Assembly (NCBI GenBank): GCA_965366625.1
Contig: CBDUGP010000029.1
Span: 19,807 to 83,806 of the forward strand
Direction: 5' to 3'
Source of the DNA: JAUIJL01 sp965366625
GTDB lineage: Bacteria > Acidobacteriota > Thermoanaerobaculia > Multivoradales > J023
DNA length: 64,000 nucleotides
The notes under the pieces were generated by a model. The model ran no database searches, was not told where the DNA came from, and worked only from the letters and a program-made list of their open reading frames with translations. Positions within the stretch are counted from its first letter, which is position 1; each line of letters opens with the position of its first letter. A program made the position numbers and the translations under genes. Shown one piece after another: positions 52,352 through 60,645 of the stretch.

Positions 52352-53538
52352 TGGGCCAATGGCAAGGTTATTTACAGGACGACGAACTCGATGCGGTGCG
52401 CATCGCGGCGATCAACGCCGGATTGGCGACCAGCGACGCCATGTTGGCGGCGTTGACGTCGTCCATGCCGCCTCTTTTCGCGGGTACCTTGCAGGGCTCC
52501 GGCCTGCCGCCCGGACCCCGTCTTTTGGTGCAGCTGAACCAATTGAACGATATCCACAACCTGCGCAACGGTGACGTGCCCCTGGCCCAATGGCTGGAGG
52601 CGGCCATCGCGTTGGCCGGGGACCGTCCCGAGGTCGACGTCTTCGAGGACGCCTTAGACATGGTGCTGCTCGCGCCGTCCGAGCCCATCGACGGCGGCTT
52701 GCAACCGGCGGACACCGGCGGCGCCAACATGGATATCCGCCCCGAGGCCATGGTTGCGGGCAGCGACCAAACCGTCGACGTCTCCTTCCTCGAAGGGGCC
52801 ATGCGCAGCTCGCGCTCGGTGGTGAAAGTCTTGGTGCAACGCCACGAAGACGGCGAGGCGGTGTTTCTCTCCGGCGACGAGCCGTGGTTGATCAACGGCA
52901 CGGGCTGGTTTATCGGGCCGAATCTGCTGGTCACCAACCATCACGTGATCAACGCCAGGCGCAGCTTCCCGGTCGAAGAGCCCGACGCCACCGAGCTGGA
53001 TTTCCGCATGCAGGCGGAATCCCTCACCGTGTTGTACGACTATTTGAGGCGCGACCAACCCTCGGCACAAACCGTTGCCGGCCCGGGCGCGTTGGTCGCT
53101 GCGGACAAGGCGTTGGATTTCGCCATCCTGCGCCTCACCAACCCGCCCGAAGCACGGGCGCCCCTGCCGTTGCGCAAGCGCATCATCAAGAAAAAGGTCG
53201 AGCAGGCCCTGGGCACCCGCGTCAACGTTCTACAGCACCCCAACGGTGACCCCATGCGTCTCGGCTTTCGCGACAACTTCGTCGTTGTGGGCAACGACGA
53301 CGGCCTGAGTTATTTGACCGACACCAGCTTCGGCTCGTCCGGATCCCCGGTGTGTGACGATCGCTGGTTCGTGGCCGCCTTGCACTCGGGCTCGCGCAAC
53401 GTGTCGACCCAAGATTTAGTCCTCCGCGGCAAAAAAGTGCGTCGAGAGAACCACGGAATTCCCATTCCCACCCTCTTGAAACACCTCGAAGCCAATCACC
53501 CCGACCTGCACGCCGAGATTCTGGCCGGCCAAGCATGA
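52351..53538 (+). CDS. Trypsin-like serine protease with effector-associated-type N-terminus (conflict operon gene 3)
   Basis: 395 aa. Residues ~1-110 (LQDDELDAVRIAAINAGLAT, LNQLNDIHNLRNGDVPLAQWLEAAIALAG) resemble effector-associated domain 1. The chymotrypsin-fold protease follows: catalytic His198 (GWFIGPNLLVTNHHVI), Asp256 (KALDFAILRL), Ser330 (SFGSSGSPV). No signal peptide, so the protease is intracellular, unlike ordinary exported V8/trypsin proteins. Adaptor plus trypsin is a known effector build in NTPase-controlled bacterial conflict systems; homotypic adaptor contacts with genes 1 and 2 would bring the protease to the activated oligomer. The targets are unknown. TGATG overlap with the NTPase gene means the two are made together. 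Confidence 0.88.
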   Translation: MGQWQGYLQDDELDAVRIAAINAGLATSDAMLAALTSSMPPLFAGTLQGSGLPPGPRLLVQLNQLNDIHNLRNGDVPLAQWLEAAIALAGDRPEVDVFEDALDMVLLAPSEPIDGGLQPADTGGANMDIRPEAMVAGSDQTVDVSFLEGAMRSSRSVVKVLVQRHEDGEAVFLSGDEPWLINGTGWFIGPNLLVTNHHVINARRSFPVEEPDATELDFRMQAESLTVLYDYLRRDQPSAQTVAGPGALVAADKALDFAILRLTNPPEARAPLPLRKRIIKKKVEQALGTRVNVLQHPNGDPMRLGFRDNFVVVGNDDGLSYLTDTSFGSSGSPVCDDRWFVAALHSGSRNVSTQDLVLRGKKVRRENHGIPIPTLLKHLEANHPDLHAEILAGQA

Positions 53539-53576
53539 GCCCAGCCTGAACCACGGCCGACGAAAGGAACCACACC

Positions 53577-54464
53577 ATGGCAGACGACAACGTAATTCAA
53601 GGACGGCGATGTGCAACCCATCCCATCAGCACCGGTGACCAATTGCGCATGGCGGAGCTCGAGAGAGGATTCATGGAGCGCACCCGGATCGCCGAGGCAG
53701 ACCTCCGGGTCGTGATTCCGGTGGCCTTCATCCACGTGGTCGACGGCGATCAGGGCAAAATCACCGCCGATCAGCGGGAACAGCAGATCGAGGTGATGAA
53801 TAAAGCTTTCAAGGACATGGGCATCAGCTTCTGTTACAAAGAAGAAGAGGTCGTCGAGGTCGATGATCCGGCCTTCTTCCGCATGGGTCACGGCTCCCTG
53901 CGCGAGCGTCAATGCAAAACCCAAAACCGGGTGCTCGATCCCACCACGGGGCTGAATTTCTATACCGCCCAACCCGGCGGCGGGCTCCTGGGTTGGGCCA
54001 CCTTCCCATTCCAAATGGAAGGCGATCCCGACATGGACGGCGTGGTGATGTTGCACGGCACCCTGCCCGGCGGCGCCAACGCCCCATATAACCTGGGGGC
54101 CACCGCCACCCACGAGGTCGGCCATTGGCTAGGGCTCTACCACACCTTCCAGGACGGCTGTTTCGGCCTCGGTGACGAGGTAGACGACACCCCGGCCCAT
54201 TCCGGTCCCAACTTCGGCCGACCGGCCGACGACGAACAACCCCACAACTTGTGCCCCAGCGAACCGGCCGGCGCCCTTTGCCCGATCCACAACTACATGA
54301 ATTATGTCGACGACGAATGGATGTTTGAGTTCACCGTCGGGCAGAAAGAAAGGGTTTGGGCGCAAATCGGCATGTTCCGTAGCGACCTGCTGATGGCCGA
54401 CACGGGTGATGCGCAAATGGCCGCCCGCGGTGTCTTCGAGTCCGGAGAACGAGTCGTGTGGTGA
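53577..54464 (+). CDS. Cytosolic pappalysin-type (M43) zinc metalloprotease (conflict operon gene 4)
   Basis: 295 aa. Metzincin site HEVGHWLGLYH (His179, Glu180, His183, His189) with a Met-turn NYMNYVDDEWMFEFTVGQ, diagnostic of M43B. M43 enzymes normally carry a signal peptide; here the N-terminus (MADDNVIQGRRC) has none, so it should stay inside the cell with the trypsin-like protein. The catalytic residues are all present. It starts 38 bp after the trypsin gene with an AAAGGAACC ribosome site. As a second protease of a different class in the same operon, it may be a further effector or a target of proteolytic activation. Confidence 0.9.
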   Translation: MADDNVIQGRRCATHPISTGDQLRMAELERGFMERTRIAEADLRVVIPVAFIHVVDGDQGKITADQREQQIEVMNKAFKDMGISFCYKEEEVVEVDDPAFFRMGHGSLRERQCKTQNRVLDPTTGLNFYTAQPGGGLLGWATFPFQMEGDPDMDGVVMLHGTLPGGANAPYNLGATATHEVGHWLGLYHTFQDGCFGLGDEVDDTPAHSGPNFGRPADDEQPHNLCPSEPAGALCPIHNYMNYVDDEWMFEFTVGQKERVWAQIGMFRSDLLMADTGDAQMAARGVFESGERVVW

Positions 54465-55705
54465 TCCACCTGCTGCTGGTCGCCGATGGATTGGTCCAGC
54501 GCTTCGGTCACCTGGTGCCGGGCGCTGTGGCCCTCTGCGCGTCCGTGGAAAGGTTAAACGCCAGGTTAGAGCGCGGTCCAACCCCGGACAAGGTCGAGCT
54601 GCACGCCGTGCGTCTGACCCTCGGGCCCCCGGACTCGGGGACCGCCGAAACCATGCGCTTCGAGCTCCAGTCCATGGGCGGCCTGCCGGGCCGTCCTCGG
54701 ACCCACCTCCTTAAAGGCTTCGAAAACCTCCGGCCCCAGCTCCACCTGGGCCCGGAGGCCGTATGCCTCGTTCTAACCGCCACCCAAAAAGATTTCAACG
54801 CCGCCTGGGCCGCCGACCTAGACACCTATCGAATCGGTTTCGAAACCGCGGCTCAACCGTCGCGAGCCCTCGAATTCGACGACGTCCAACGGATTCTCGA
54901 AGAAAAGCTCCACATCCCCACCGCCCGACCCATGTCCCGCGTCGCCCGCACCGGTGGCCTGCTAGCCATCCCCTGCGACGACCCGGCCGACGCCCGTCGG
55001 CAAGCCCTGGAAGCCATGGCCGAAGACGCCCACGCCGATTGGACCCTGCTCGGCTCCACATTGATCCTCTACACCGAAGAACCCGACTACGAAGACCGCC
55101 TAGCCGCCCGGCCCGGCGTCGAAAGGCTTTCCTACGGCGTGCAAAAAGACGGCCTGAGCCTCATCCTTGGCGAAAAGCTCGTTTCCGATAAAAAGCTTTA
55201 TAGCAGCGAAGGATTCGTGCTCACGGAAAATCCTTCCGCCGGCTCAGAAAGCTTAACCTGGAATACCGTCCGCCGTCGGCAATGGTCACAGAGGGTCGAA
55301 AAAGCTTTGCCGTCCATGGAAGAGCTGATCCAGCAAGTTGAAAAACCTTTCGCGATGCCCCCTGTCCAAGGCGACGTCAACGGGGCTCTCGCAGAGCTCG
55401 TGGGTCCGAAAGCGTGTTTTGATCTTTGGAAAGAAAGCGAAAAGACCCTAGCCGTCGCCTGGCAGGCACCCGGTGAAGTCTCGGCGTCGTCGGATGCCTT
55501 GGTGGTTTTGGTGCATCGGGTCGCCGATCTGCACGACACTGAAAACCTTTCAAACGCCTTGGCGCTGTGGCGAAGCGGAGCCTCCGGCAAGCTCGGCGAT
55601 ACCTTGCATTGCGTGGTTCTGTCGTCGGGGGCACCGGTGGAAGCCTTGATTCGAGCGTTCTTGCTGCCCGAAGAACGCCACCGGGCTCGGGTGATCGAGG
55701 GGTAG
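54458..55705 (+). CDS. Uncharacterised protein, last gene of the conflict operon
   Basis: 415 aa; GTG start overlapping the M43 gene by 7 bp. No signal peptide or membrane segment. An N-terminal alpha/beta region (VIHLLLVADGLVQRFGHLV, PEAVCLVLTATQKDFNAAWAADLDTY) and a C-terminal region (DALVVLVHRVADLHDTENLSNALALWRSG, HCVVLSSGAPVEALIRAFLL) could be a substrate- or nucleotide-binding fold. No catalytic motif I can name. Conservation of its place in related operons would show whether it is a core part. Confidence 0.75.
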   Translation: MVIHLLLVADGLVQRFGHLVPGAVALCASVERLNARLERGPTPDKVELHAVRLTLGPPDSGTAETMRFELQSMGGLPGRPRTHLLKGFENLRPQLHLGPEAVCLVLTATQKDFNAAWAADLDTYRIGFETAAQPSRALEFDDVQRILEEKLHIPTARPMSRVARTGGLLAIPCDDPADARRQALEAMAEDAHADWTLLGSTLILYTEEPDYEDRLAARPGVERLSYGVQKDGLSLILGEKLVSDKKLYSSEGFVLTENPSAGSESLTWNTVRRRQWSQRVEKALPSMEELIQQVEKPFAMPPVQGDVNGALAELVGPKACFDLWKESEKTLAVAWQAPGEVSASSDALVVLVHRVADLHDTENLSNALALWRSGASGKLGDTLHCVVLSSGAPVEALIRAFLLPEERHRARVIEG

Positions 55706-55728
55706 GTCGTGGATTTAGAGCGGGCCCT

Positions 55729-56232
55729 TTACTTTAAGAAACTACTGGTATCTTGATGATTGCTTGGGCTATCAGACTCTTCTCGACGCCCCAAGTGCAA
55801 GTCGAGAAGTTTCAAGATTTTTAGCTGGAGAGGTTCGGATGAACCGAAAATGCCCCCCAGCATCCTCGCTACGAATAGCAGGACTACCATCAAGAAAGCG
55901 ATCGAAAAGATTGTTCCAGAAAGCGGAGCTTGGAAGGCTAGTTTCAAGGTTCCGATCCCCAGGAAGAAGACCAGGCAAAATAACCCTGCTACTGTCAGCC
56001 CATGCAAGAGTGCTTGTAGCTTCCTAAGTTCGTAACTTGAGCCGAATCCGAAGTAGGGTTTTGTGTTCAAGACGCCGCCGCTCGGTTCTGAGACAACTTC
56101 TCTTGGTGGGAGCCTTGTGAGCTGTTGTGTGTCGCTACGCACAATAATGCCACTGAAAACATCGTTGGCTTTTGCAAAGACTTCAGAATCTGATGTCAAA
56201 TCTCTTGGGCCGGTGACCTGCTGAAGGACCAT
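55729..56232 (-). CDS. Small membrane protein
   Basis: 167 aa with two close hydrophobic helices (LTVAGLFCLVFFLGIGTLKLAF; TIFSIAFLMVVLLFVARML) and a soluble N-terminus of ~75 residues. A GGAG-type ribosome site precedes the ATG. No family recognised. From here rightward the sequence is lower in G+C and the codon choice looser than in the operon to the left, marking the edge of acquired DNA. Confidence 0.65.
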   Translation of the reverse strand: MVLQQVTGPRDLTSDSEVFAKANDVFSGIIVRSDTQQLTRLPPREVVSEPSGGVLNTKPYFGFGSSYELRKLQALLHGLTVAGLFCLVFFLGIGTLKLAFQAPLSGTIFSIAFLMVVLLFVARMLGGIFGSSEPLQLKILKLLDLHLGRREESDSPSNHQDTSSFLK

Positions 56233-56267
56233 AGGAACCTCTCCTTTGGTTTGTAACCTGTGTCAGA

Positions 56268-56795
56268 TTAGCAAATAAAGTTTTCCTTGAAGTATGCCTT
56301 CATCAAATCGGCTGGTATCTCAATGTCAGAATTCATCTCTTCTTTGATACCTGCAGCTGTGCGGACTTCGTACCAGGGTGAGCCTGGTAAGTGGGCAAGT
56401 CGTGACAACTGTACACCGCTCAGATGGCCGAAGCTGTTCCAAACTCGAGAAATCAGATCTAGGCTCTGCATGTCGGCGCCCGGAATTGCACTGATAGCAA
56501 AATCTCCGCCATGGGCTGAGAAAAGCGGACGCTTAATGGGTTTGTTCTCGAATACGGCTAGTTCTTGGTAGAGACTAGGAAATACAGGTCCATATCGCCA
56601 AGCCTTCACCCGTTCGTTGATTAGAGGCGTTTCAAACTCGCTCCAACAACGACCATTTGCGATGTAGGCGAGCTTCTGAGCTTGCATCGGATCTATTGGT
56701 CTTCCGTCGTTGAGGCTGCTGAGAATCAGCCGATTAGCGACGGCACCCGAGCTGTATGGTGGTCCCACCTTCTGATAGCCCATTCCCGACCTCAT
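56268..56795 (-). CDS. DUF4065 (Panacea/SocA-like) antitoxin-type protein
   Basis: 175 aa. The motif set VANRLILSSLN..RPIDPMQAQKLAYIANGR, ERVKAWRYGPVFPSLYQE and SGVQLSRLAHLPGSPW is that of DUF4065 proteins (SocA, phage GepA), also called Panacea, which occur as the antitoxin half of many toxin-antitoxin pairs. Its ATG overlaps the stop of the upstream gene (ATGA, 56792-56795), the classical arrangement for such modules. Confidence 0.88.
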   Translation of the reverse strand: MRSGMGYQKVGPPYSSGAVANRLILSSLNDGRPIDPMQAQKLAYIANGRCWSEFETPLINERVKAWRYGPVFPSLYQELAVFENKPIKRPLFSAHGGDFAISAIPGADMQSLDLISRVWNSFGHLSGVQLSRLAHLPGSPWYEVRTAAGIKEEMNSDIEIPADLMKAYFKENFIC

Positions 56796-57250
56796 TGAAT
56801 TGTCGAACTCTCTGCTCTGGCTGCTCGGCGCTGCCTCTTGAACTCTTCAAAAGCCCGCCGCTCTTCATCCTCTTCTGATTCCGTACTCTGTTGGGCACTG
56901 GCTTTGAGTTGATCGAGTTCAGCCTTCAGACCATCGAGAGATTCCTCAATTTCTCGCAGGTCTTCCTTGATAGGCGTTGCCTCAGCGGCAGCTCTAGCTT
57001 TTCGATAAGCCGGGATCGAGATACCGAAGTCTTCTCGGAGCTCCTCAGCATTGTCACGGATCCATTGGGAAATAATGTAGGCAGCACCTTCCGCGTGGGA
57101 ATACCCAAGTGTGTCTACCACTTCGGCAAATACCCAAGCTGTATAGCCCTTCAGAGTGGGCTGTGGCTTTAGCGGATCGGCAATTTTCACCTGAAATTGT
57201 TTCCCGAGCAACGATTGAAAGAATCCAGTTGGAATAAACAAAGTTCCCAA
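56792..57250 (-). CDS. Candidate toxin partner of the DUF4065 protein
   Basis: 152 aa, translated first, overlapping DUF4065 by 4 bp. The N-terminal half has a compact fold (GYTAWVFAEVVDTLGYSHAEG, QWIRDNAEELREDFGI); the C-terminal half is a charged coiled coil (EIEESLDGLKAELDQLKASAQQ, EFKRQRRAARAE). No known toxin fold is evident. A TTG start at 57250 is the only choice near the end, and the ribosome site is weak. The 300 bp upstream (57251-57551) hold its promoter region and nothing else I can identify. Confidence 0.6.
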   Translation of the reverse strand: MGTLFIPTGFFQSLLGKQFQVKIADPLKPQPTLKGYTAWVFAEVVDTLGYSHAEGAAYIISQWIRDNAEELREDFGISIPAYRKARAAAEATPIKEDLREIEESLDGLKAELDQLKASAQQSTESEEDEERRAFEEFKRQRRAARAESSTIQ

Positions 57251-57551
57251 GCACTGAACAAGCGGAGCCAGGACGAACCCGTCGACTCTATGTGGATGTT
57301 CCCACCGCGCACGTGCTTTCTGGCCAGCGCTTTGCTTTGGTCCTGTCCTGAAGCTAGACCAAGCTTAGGATATGCTCTTGCATGTGTCAATAGGCCTAGA
57401 TATTTTTCTGCATGTCCGCGCAGCCTGTTGGTATGCTCGGATGCCGTTGTAGGTTCTTAACGCTCGGTCTCTCTGGTTCACGGATGGGCTCGTGTTTATT
57501 TGCCGCAGACCTTGACTGCACGGCGGTGGGCTCGAATATGCAGCGCAGCGC

Positions 57552-57863
57552 TCCTCGGAACCCGAGTGGAAAACGAAACGACTGCCGGCTGTGGAGTTTC
57601 TGCGTCGATTTACCCTGCACGTGCTGCCGCCCGGTTTTGTACGGATCCGCTATTTCGGATTCCTGGCCAACCGGAACCGGCGCAAAGCAGTGGCGACCTG
57701 CCGTGAGCAGCTGGGTGGGCAGCTCGTCGATGAGGCGATCCGCAAGGTCGAAGCGCAACGGCTACCGGTCGGGCCGAAATGTCCGACCTGCGAGCAAGCA
57801 ACGCTGATCGAGATTCGAGGGCTGCCCCGCGAGCCACCCCATTCGAGAGGTCCGCCGCCATGA
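57552..57863 (+). pseudogene. 3' remnant of an IS91-family transposase
   Basis: WKTKRLPAVEFLRRFTLHVL followed by PPGFVRIRYFGFLANRNRR matches the region just after the catalytic core of IS91-type (HUH, rolling-circle) transposases, then the C-terminal zinc-type CPTCEQATLIEI. Everything upstream, including the N-terminal zinc finger, HUH and tyrosine motifs, is missing. IS91/ISCR elements can carry adjacent DNA, so this may mark how the right part of the window arrived. Confidence 0.8.
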
Positions 57864-58112
57864 GCCGCCTCGGCAAGTATCCATCTCTGAAGCTCTCGCG
57901 CAATCGAGAACACGGGAGAGATGCGCCCGTCGGGGCCAAATCGTCTATACTACTGGGCAAGACACCCGTGGCAGGGTCGCAAATAGGAGCCGTAACGGTA
58001 TGGGACGAAGGGATGAAGGCCTTCCTGGGCTGCCGCAAAGCCGGGTCGATGCCGTTTCCAGTGGTTGGAATGTTATTGAAATTCCATAGGGCATTCTCTT
58101 AGCCCGCGGTTC

Positions 58113-58206
58113 CGTCCAACCTGTCGTATCCGAAACCTGACGAAAGGATTTTTTGAAGTGGAAAAGATTTGCGTGGGGTTCCGGATACAACCCTTATTGG
58201 TTATAC
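58113..58206 (+). other. Weak candidate attC-like site / inverted repeat at the left edge of the cassette array
   Basis: GTCCAAC (fits RYYYAAC) at 58113, arms GTCGTATCCGAAACC (58123) and GGGGTTCCGGATACAAC (58175-58191; 13 of 17 pair), and GTTATAC at 58200. Ninety-odd bp long, just before the first cassette gene. The right box does not fit GTTRRRY and spacing is uneven, so it could be another hairpin. Nothing else is visible in 57864-58231. Confidence 0.3.
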
Positions 58207-58231
58207 GGTCTAATGGCATGAGAGCTATGAA

Positions 58232-59566
58232 ATGAAGGCGAAGCGGAAGGCTCCAGCAGCGACTACCGTTGATGCGCTTATGATCAAGAGTCGAAGAAGA
58301 TGCTGCCTTTGTGTGTTTTTAGATTTCGATTTCCGAACCAAACCCTTACAGGTAGCTCATATCGACGACGATCCGTCAAACAGCAACGAAGAGAACCTGG
58401 TCGTCCTATGTCTTGAACATCACAACGAATATGACTCTAGATTCCGCCAATCAAGGAGAATCTCTACGGGTGAAGTTCTCTTCTATAAGAGTGAACTTGA
58501 GAGAATCTTCGAAGGTAGCGAGATTGACAAGCCTCAAGTCGACTATCTGAGCAGGCTTGCGGATGTGGCCAATCAAGAGGCGGTGCAAAGGGATCTGTTT
58601 CTTGAACACTTCCTTCCGAAGTCTCTCGAAGTTCCTGCTGGGGAGTTCCGAATCAAGGATGAAGACGCCGAGAAACTGCCGTTTTGGAGTGGGGCTATTT
58701 CTGGCACTCGTGACTTCGGCGACTGGAAAGATGGGAGCCTGGACTATTCATTCACTTTCACCCACCCTGTTTCAACCGGTCTCTTTGTTCTCTTCTGCTT
58801 GGATACGGCGGAGCCTCTTGTTGGTCAATCGGGTGGGTCCAGGAGTCACTGCTACAGAGACTTTACTTGGAGGCACGCTCTTCATCTTTTGTTCCTTCCG
58901 AAGGTGCGTTACGTATTTAGCCGCGAGAGACTGCGCTTCAGAGTGGCGAAATATTGTGGGCGGCGCCACGAGGGGATCCTTTCAACATTGGACGAACCTG
59001 TACCGCCTAGTTTCGACGCTGGTCTTGAGAAGAGGCTGGCGAGAATGCTCGATGACTTTCCGGCAATGAAGAAACCCGTCGGAAACGTCACTTGGTTGGA
59101 AGCCAACAGGTTTGCAGCGTGGTTGACGTCAGTGACAGGCCGGTTGTACAAGCTCCCTTCGGAGGTAGAGTGGATGAGAGCAGTACAGCACCTTCAGCTA
59201 GATAGGCATTCTTTCCCGATGAAATTCAAGCATGGTGATCCGCATCAGTGGTTCTGGACATCAGACTGGTACACTGCCAGGCCTTCAGAGAACTTTAGCA
59301 ATCCACTTCTGACAGGGAGGCGCGTCAACGCAAAACATGAGTGGAAAGTCCTTAAGAGCCTCGGTGTTGAGCAGCATCTTCGAGGTGGTTACGTTTATCT
59401 GGAGCGAGCAATTAATCATGGCATTGTTCTCGTAAGTAGAAATCTACAAAGCTCCGATCTGACAAGGCGGTCAAATACATCTCCACATATTCGGCAGCCG
59501 GCTGGTTCGTATAACCCTGCGCTTCACCGGACAGCCTCCGCGCTCCGCGCTACGGCTGCACGGTGA
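58232..59566 (+). CDS. HNH nuclease fused to a formylglycine-enzyme (C-type-lectin-like) domain
   Basis: 444 aa. N-terminus: CCLC....PLQVAHIDDD.SN..ENLVVLCLEHHNEYD, an HNH endonuclease with its zinc cysteine pair and His. Residues ~120-270 are unassigned. Residues ~275-410 match the FGE-sulfatase fold: PVGNVTWLEANRFAAWLT, YKLPSEVEWMRAV, WFWTSDWY, LRGGYVYL and SRN. FGE-fold domains in such fusions are likely sensing or binding parts rather than sulfatase activators. The last ~19 residues (SYNPALHRTASALRA) are translated from the attC site, a common sign of cassette genes. Probably a defence or selfish nuclease. Confidence 0.85.
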   Translation: MKAKRKAPAATTVDALMIKSRRRCCLCVFLDFDFRTKPLQVAHIDDDPSNSNEENLVVLCLEHHNEYDSRFRQSRRISTGEVLFYKSELERIFEGSEIDKPQVDYLSRLADVANQEAVQRDLFLEHFLPKSLEVPAGEFRIKDEDAEKLPFWSGAISGTRDFGDWKDGSLDYSFTFTHPVSTGLFVLFCLDTAEPLVGQSGGSRSHCYRDFTWRHALHLLFLPKVRYVFSRERLRFRVAKYCGRRHEGILSTLDEPVPPSFDAGLEKRLARMLDDFPAMKKPVGNVTWLEANRFAAWLTSVTGRLYKLPSEVEWMRAVQHLQLDRHSFPMKFKHGDPHQWFWTSDWYTARPSENFSNPLLTGRRVNAKHEWKVLKSLGVEQHLRGGYVYLERAINHGIVLVSRNLQSSDLTRRSNTSPHIRQPAGSYNPALHRTASALRATAAR

Positions 59567-59582
59567 GCTTCGGTCGTTGGCC
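59509..59582 (+). other. attC-type recombination site 1
   Basis: Left box GTATAAC (59509-59515), right box GTTGGCC (59576-59582). Arms CGCTTCACCGGACAGCC and GGCTGCACGGTGAGCTTCGG pair with single unpaired bases. It overlaps the 3' end of the HNH gene. Confidence 0.7.
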
Positions 59583-59767
59583 GACTTGCAGCTGTTACCA
59601 GGCGACGCCATGGCGGCGCGACTAACCAAGAAGGAAATGGCTATTGTTACTCTAGCGAGCATCGAGCCGAGGATCTGAGAGCAGGTGCCCTTTCTCATCT
59701 CAGGGCGAATATCAATCACCATGCGGTTTCGCAAACTGCGATTCCGCAAACCAACGGGAGATAGCAG

Positions 59768-60436
59768 ATGGCGACGAAGCAATGCCCTAGCTGTGCGGGA
59801 CATGGGAGAAAAAACGCCTCGATAGCTGGCGATACCAGGAACATCTGCGGTACCTGCGGAGGATCTGGCCGCGTACCGGATTCCAGCAGCGGCGGCGGTG
59901 GTGGCACCGGTGTGCGGGACTGTTTCCCGGGAGACGCGCTGGTTATGACACCCGGCGGAGCAGTGCGGATGGACAGTGTTGCCGTAGGTCAGACCGTGCT
60001 CGGCCTCGATAGCAGCGGCTGCGTCGCACCGGCGGAGGTCGTTCGAGTTGTGCGCCACCGCAGACCGCACCCAGTACTCCAAGTGGTTTCCTCACAGAAC
60101 GAGCTTTCTTTCTTTGCCACCAAGCGGCACCCTGTCCGAACGGTGCGCGGCTGGGTTCGAGTCAAGAACCTCCGGCCTGGCGACGAGCTTACTTATGTGA
60201 ACGAGGGCGGCGAGGTTCGCCGTCATGAGGTTCTGGGTGTCGAGGCGACAGAACGTAGCGAGCCGGTGTTCAATCTGGTTGTCGACGGGGATAATACTTT
60301 CTTGGTGCGAGGCTGTGTCGCTCACAGCTTCGTGTACTTCAGGAGACTACGAACATTGCTAAGCCGGGCCATGCGGCTCCTGTTGGCCGGCAGAACGATA
60401 GGCAACACTCGTCCTCAGCCCTCCTCGGTCCACTGA
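59768..60436 (+). CDS. Zinc-ribbon / Hint (hedgehog-intein) domain cassette protein
   Basis: 222 aa; GGGAG precedes the ATG. Residues 1-40 hold two DnaJ-like knuckles (CPSCAGHG, CGTCGGSGR), then a glycine linker. Residues ~52-187 are a Hint domain: block A CFPGDALVMTPGG with nucleophile Cys52, block B FATKRHPVRTVRGW (T..H), and block F/G VFNLVVDGDNTFLVRGCVAHS. The usual C-terminal HN is AH-Ser187 here (no Asn), so protein splicing is unlikely, but N-terminal thioester chemistry or self-cleavage is possible. About 35 basic residues follow. Hint domains of this build release toxins in polymorphic systems; the short tail is not a known toxin. Confidence 0.85.
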   Translation: MATKQCPSCAGHGRKNASIAGDTRNICGTCGGSGRVPDSSSGGGGGTGVRDCFPGDALVMTPGGAVRMDSVAVGQTVLGLDSSGCVAPAEVVRVVRHRRPHPVLQVVSSQNELSFFATKRHPVRTVRGWVRVKNLRPGDELTYVNEGGEVRRHEVLGVEATERSEPVFNLVVDGDNTFLVRGCVAHSFVYFRRLRTLLSRAMRLLLAGRTIGNTRPQPSSVH

Positions 60437-60513
60437 CCGCTACTGCAGAATCCAAGAGAAGGCGCATGAATAGGAGAGCTTGTCCGCGTTCTCCAAGGCT
60501 CCTACTCAAGTGC

Positions 60514-60574
60514 GGCCAACCAGGCGGCTCGAGCGCACGGCGCAGCGCCGGCGCTCAGCCGCGTCGCGTTCGCC
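60514..60574 (+). other. attC-type recombination site 2
   Basis: Boxes GGCCAAC and GTTCGCC. Left arm GCGGCT-C-GAGCGC-A-CGGCGC pairs with GCGCCGGCGCTCAGCCGC except for the extrahelical C and A. On the bottom strand these are G and T, the same identities as in canonical attC sites. Confidence 0.75.
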
Positions 60575-60645
60575 GAATTTGCCTCTCTTCCATGCACTGC
60601 CGTGCATTCACCTCCAAGCACAGAACTCCATCTTAGTAGCAGATA

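Noticed and set aside
57412..57807. 131-aa open frame over the IS91 remnant
   Set aside because: Cys/Ser/Arg-rich nonsense translation; the overlapping frame matches the IS91 transposase C-terminus.
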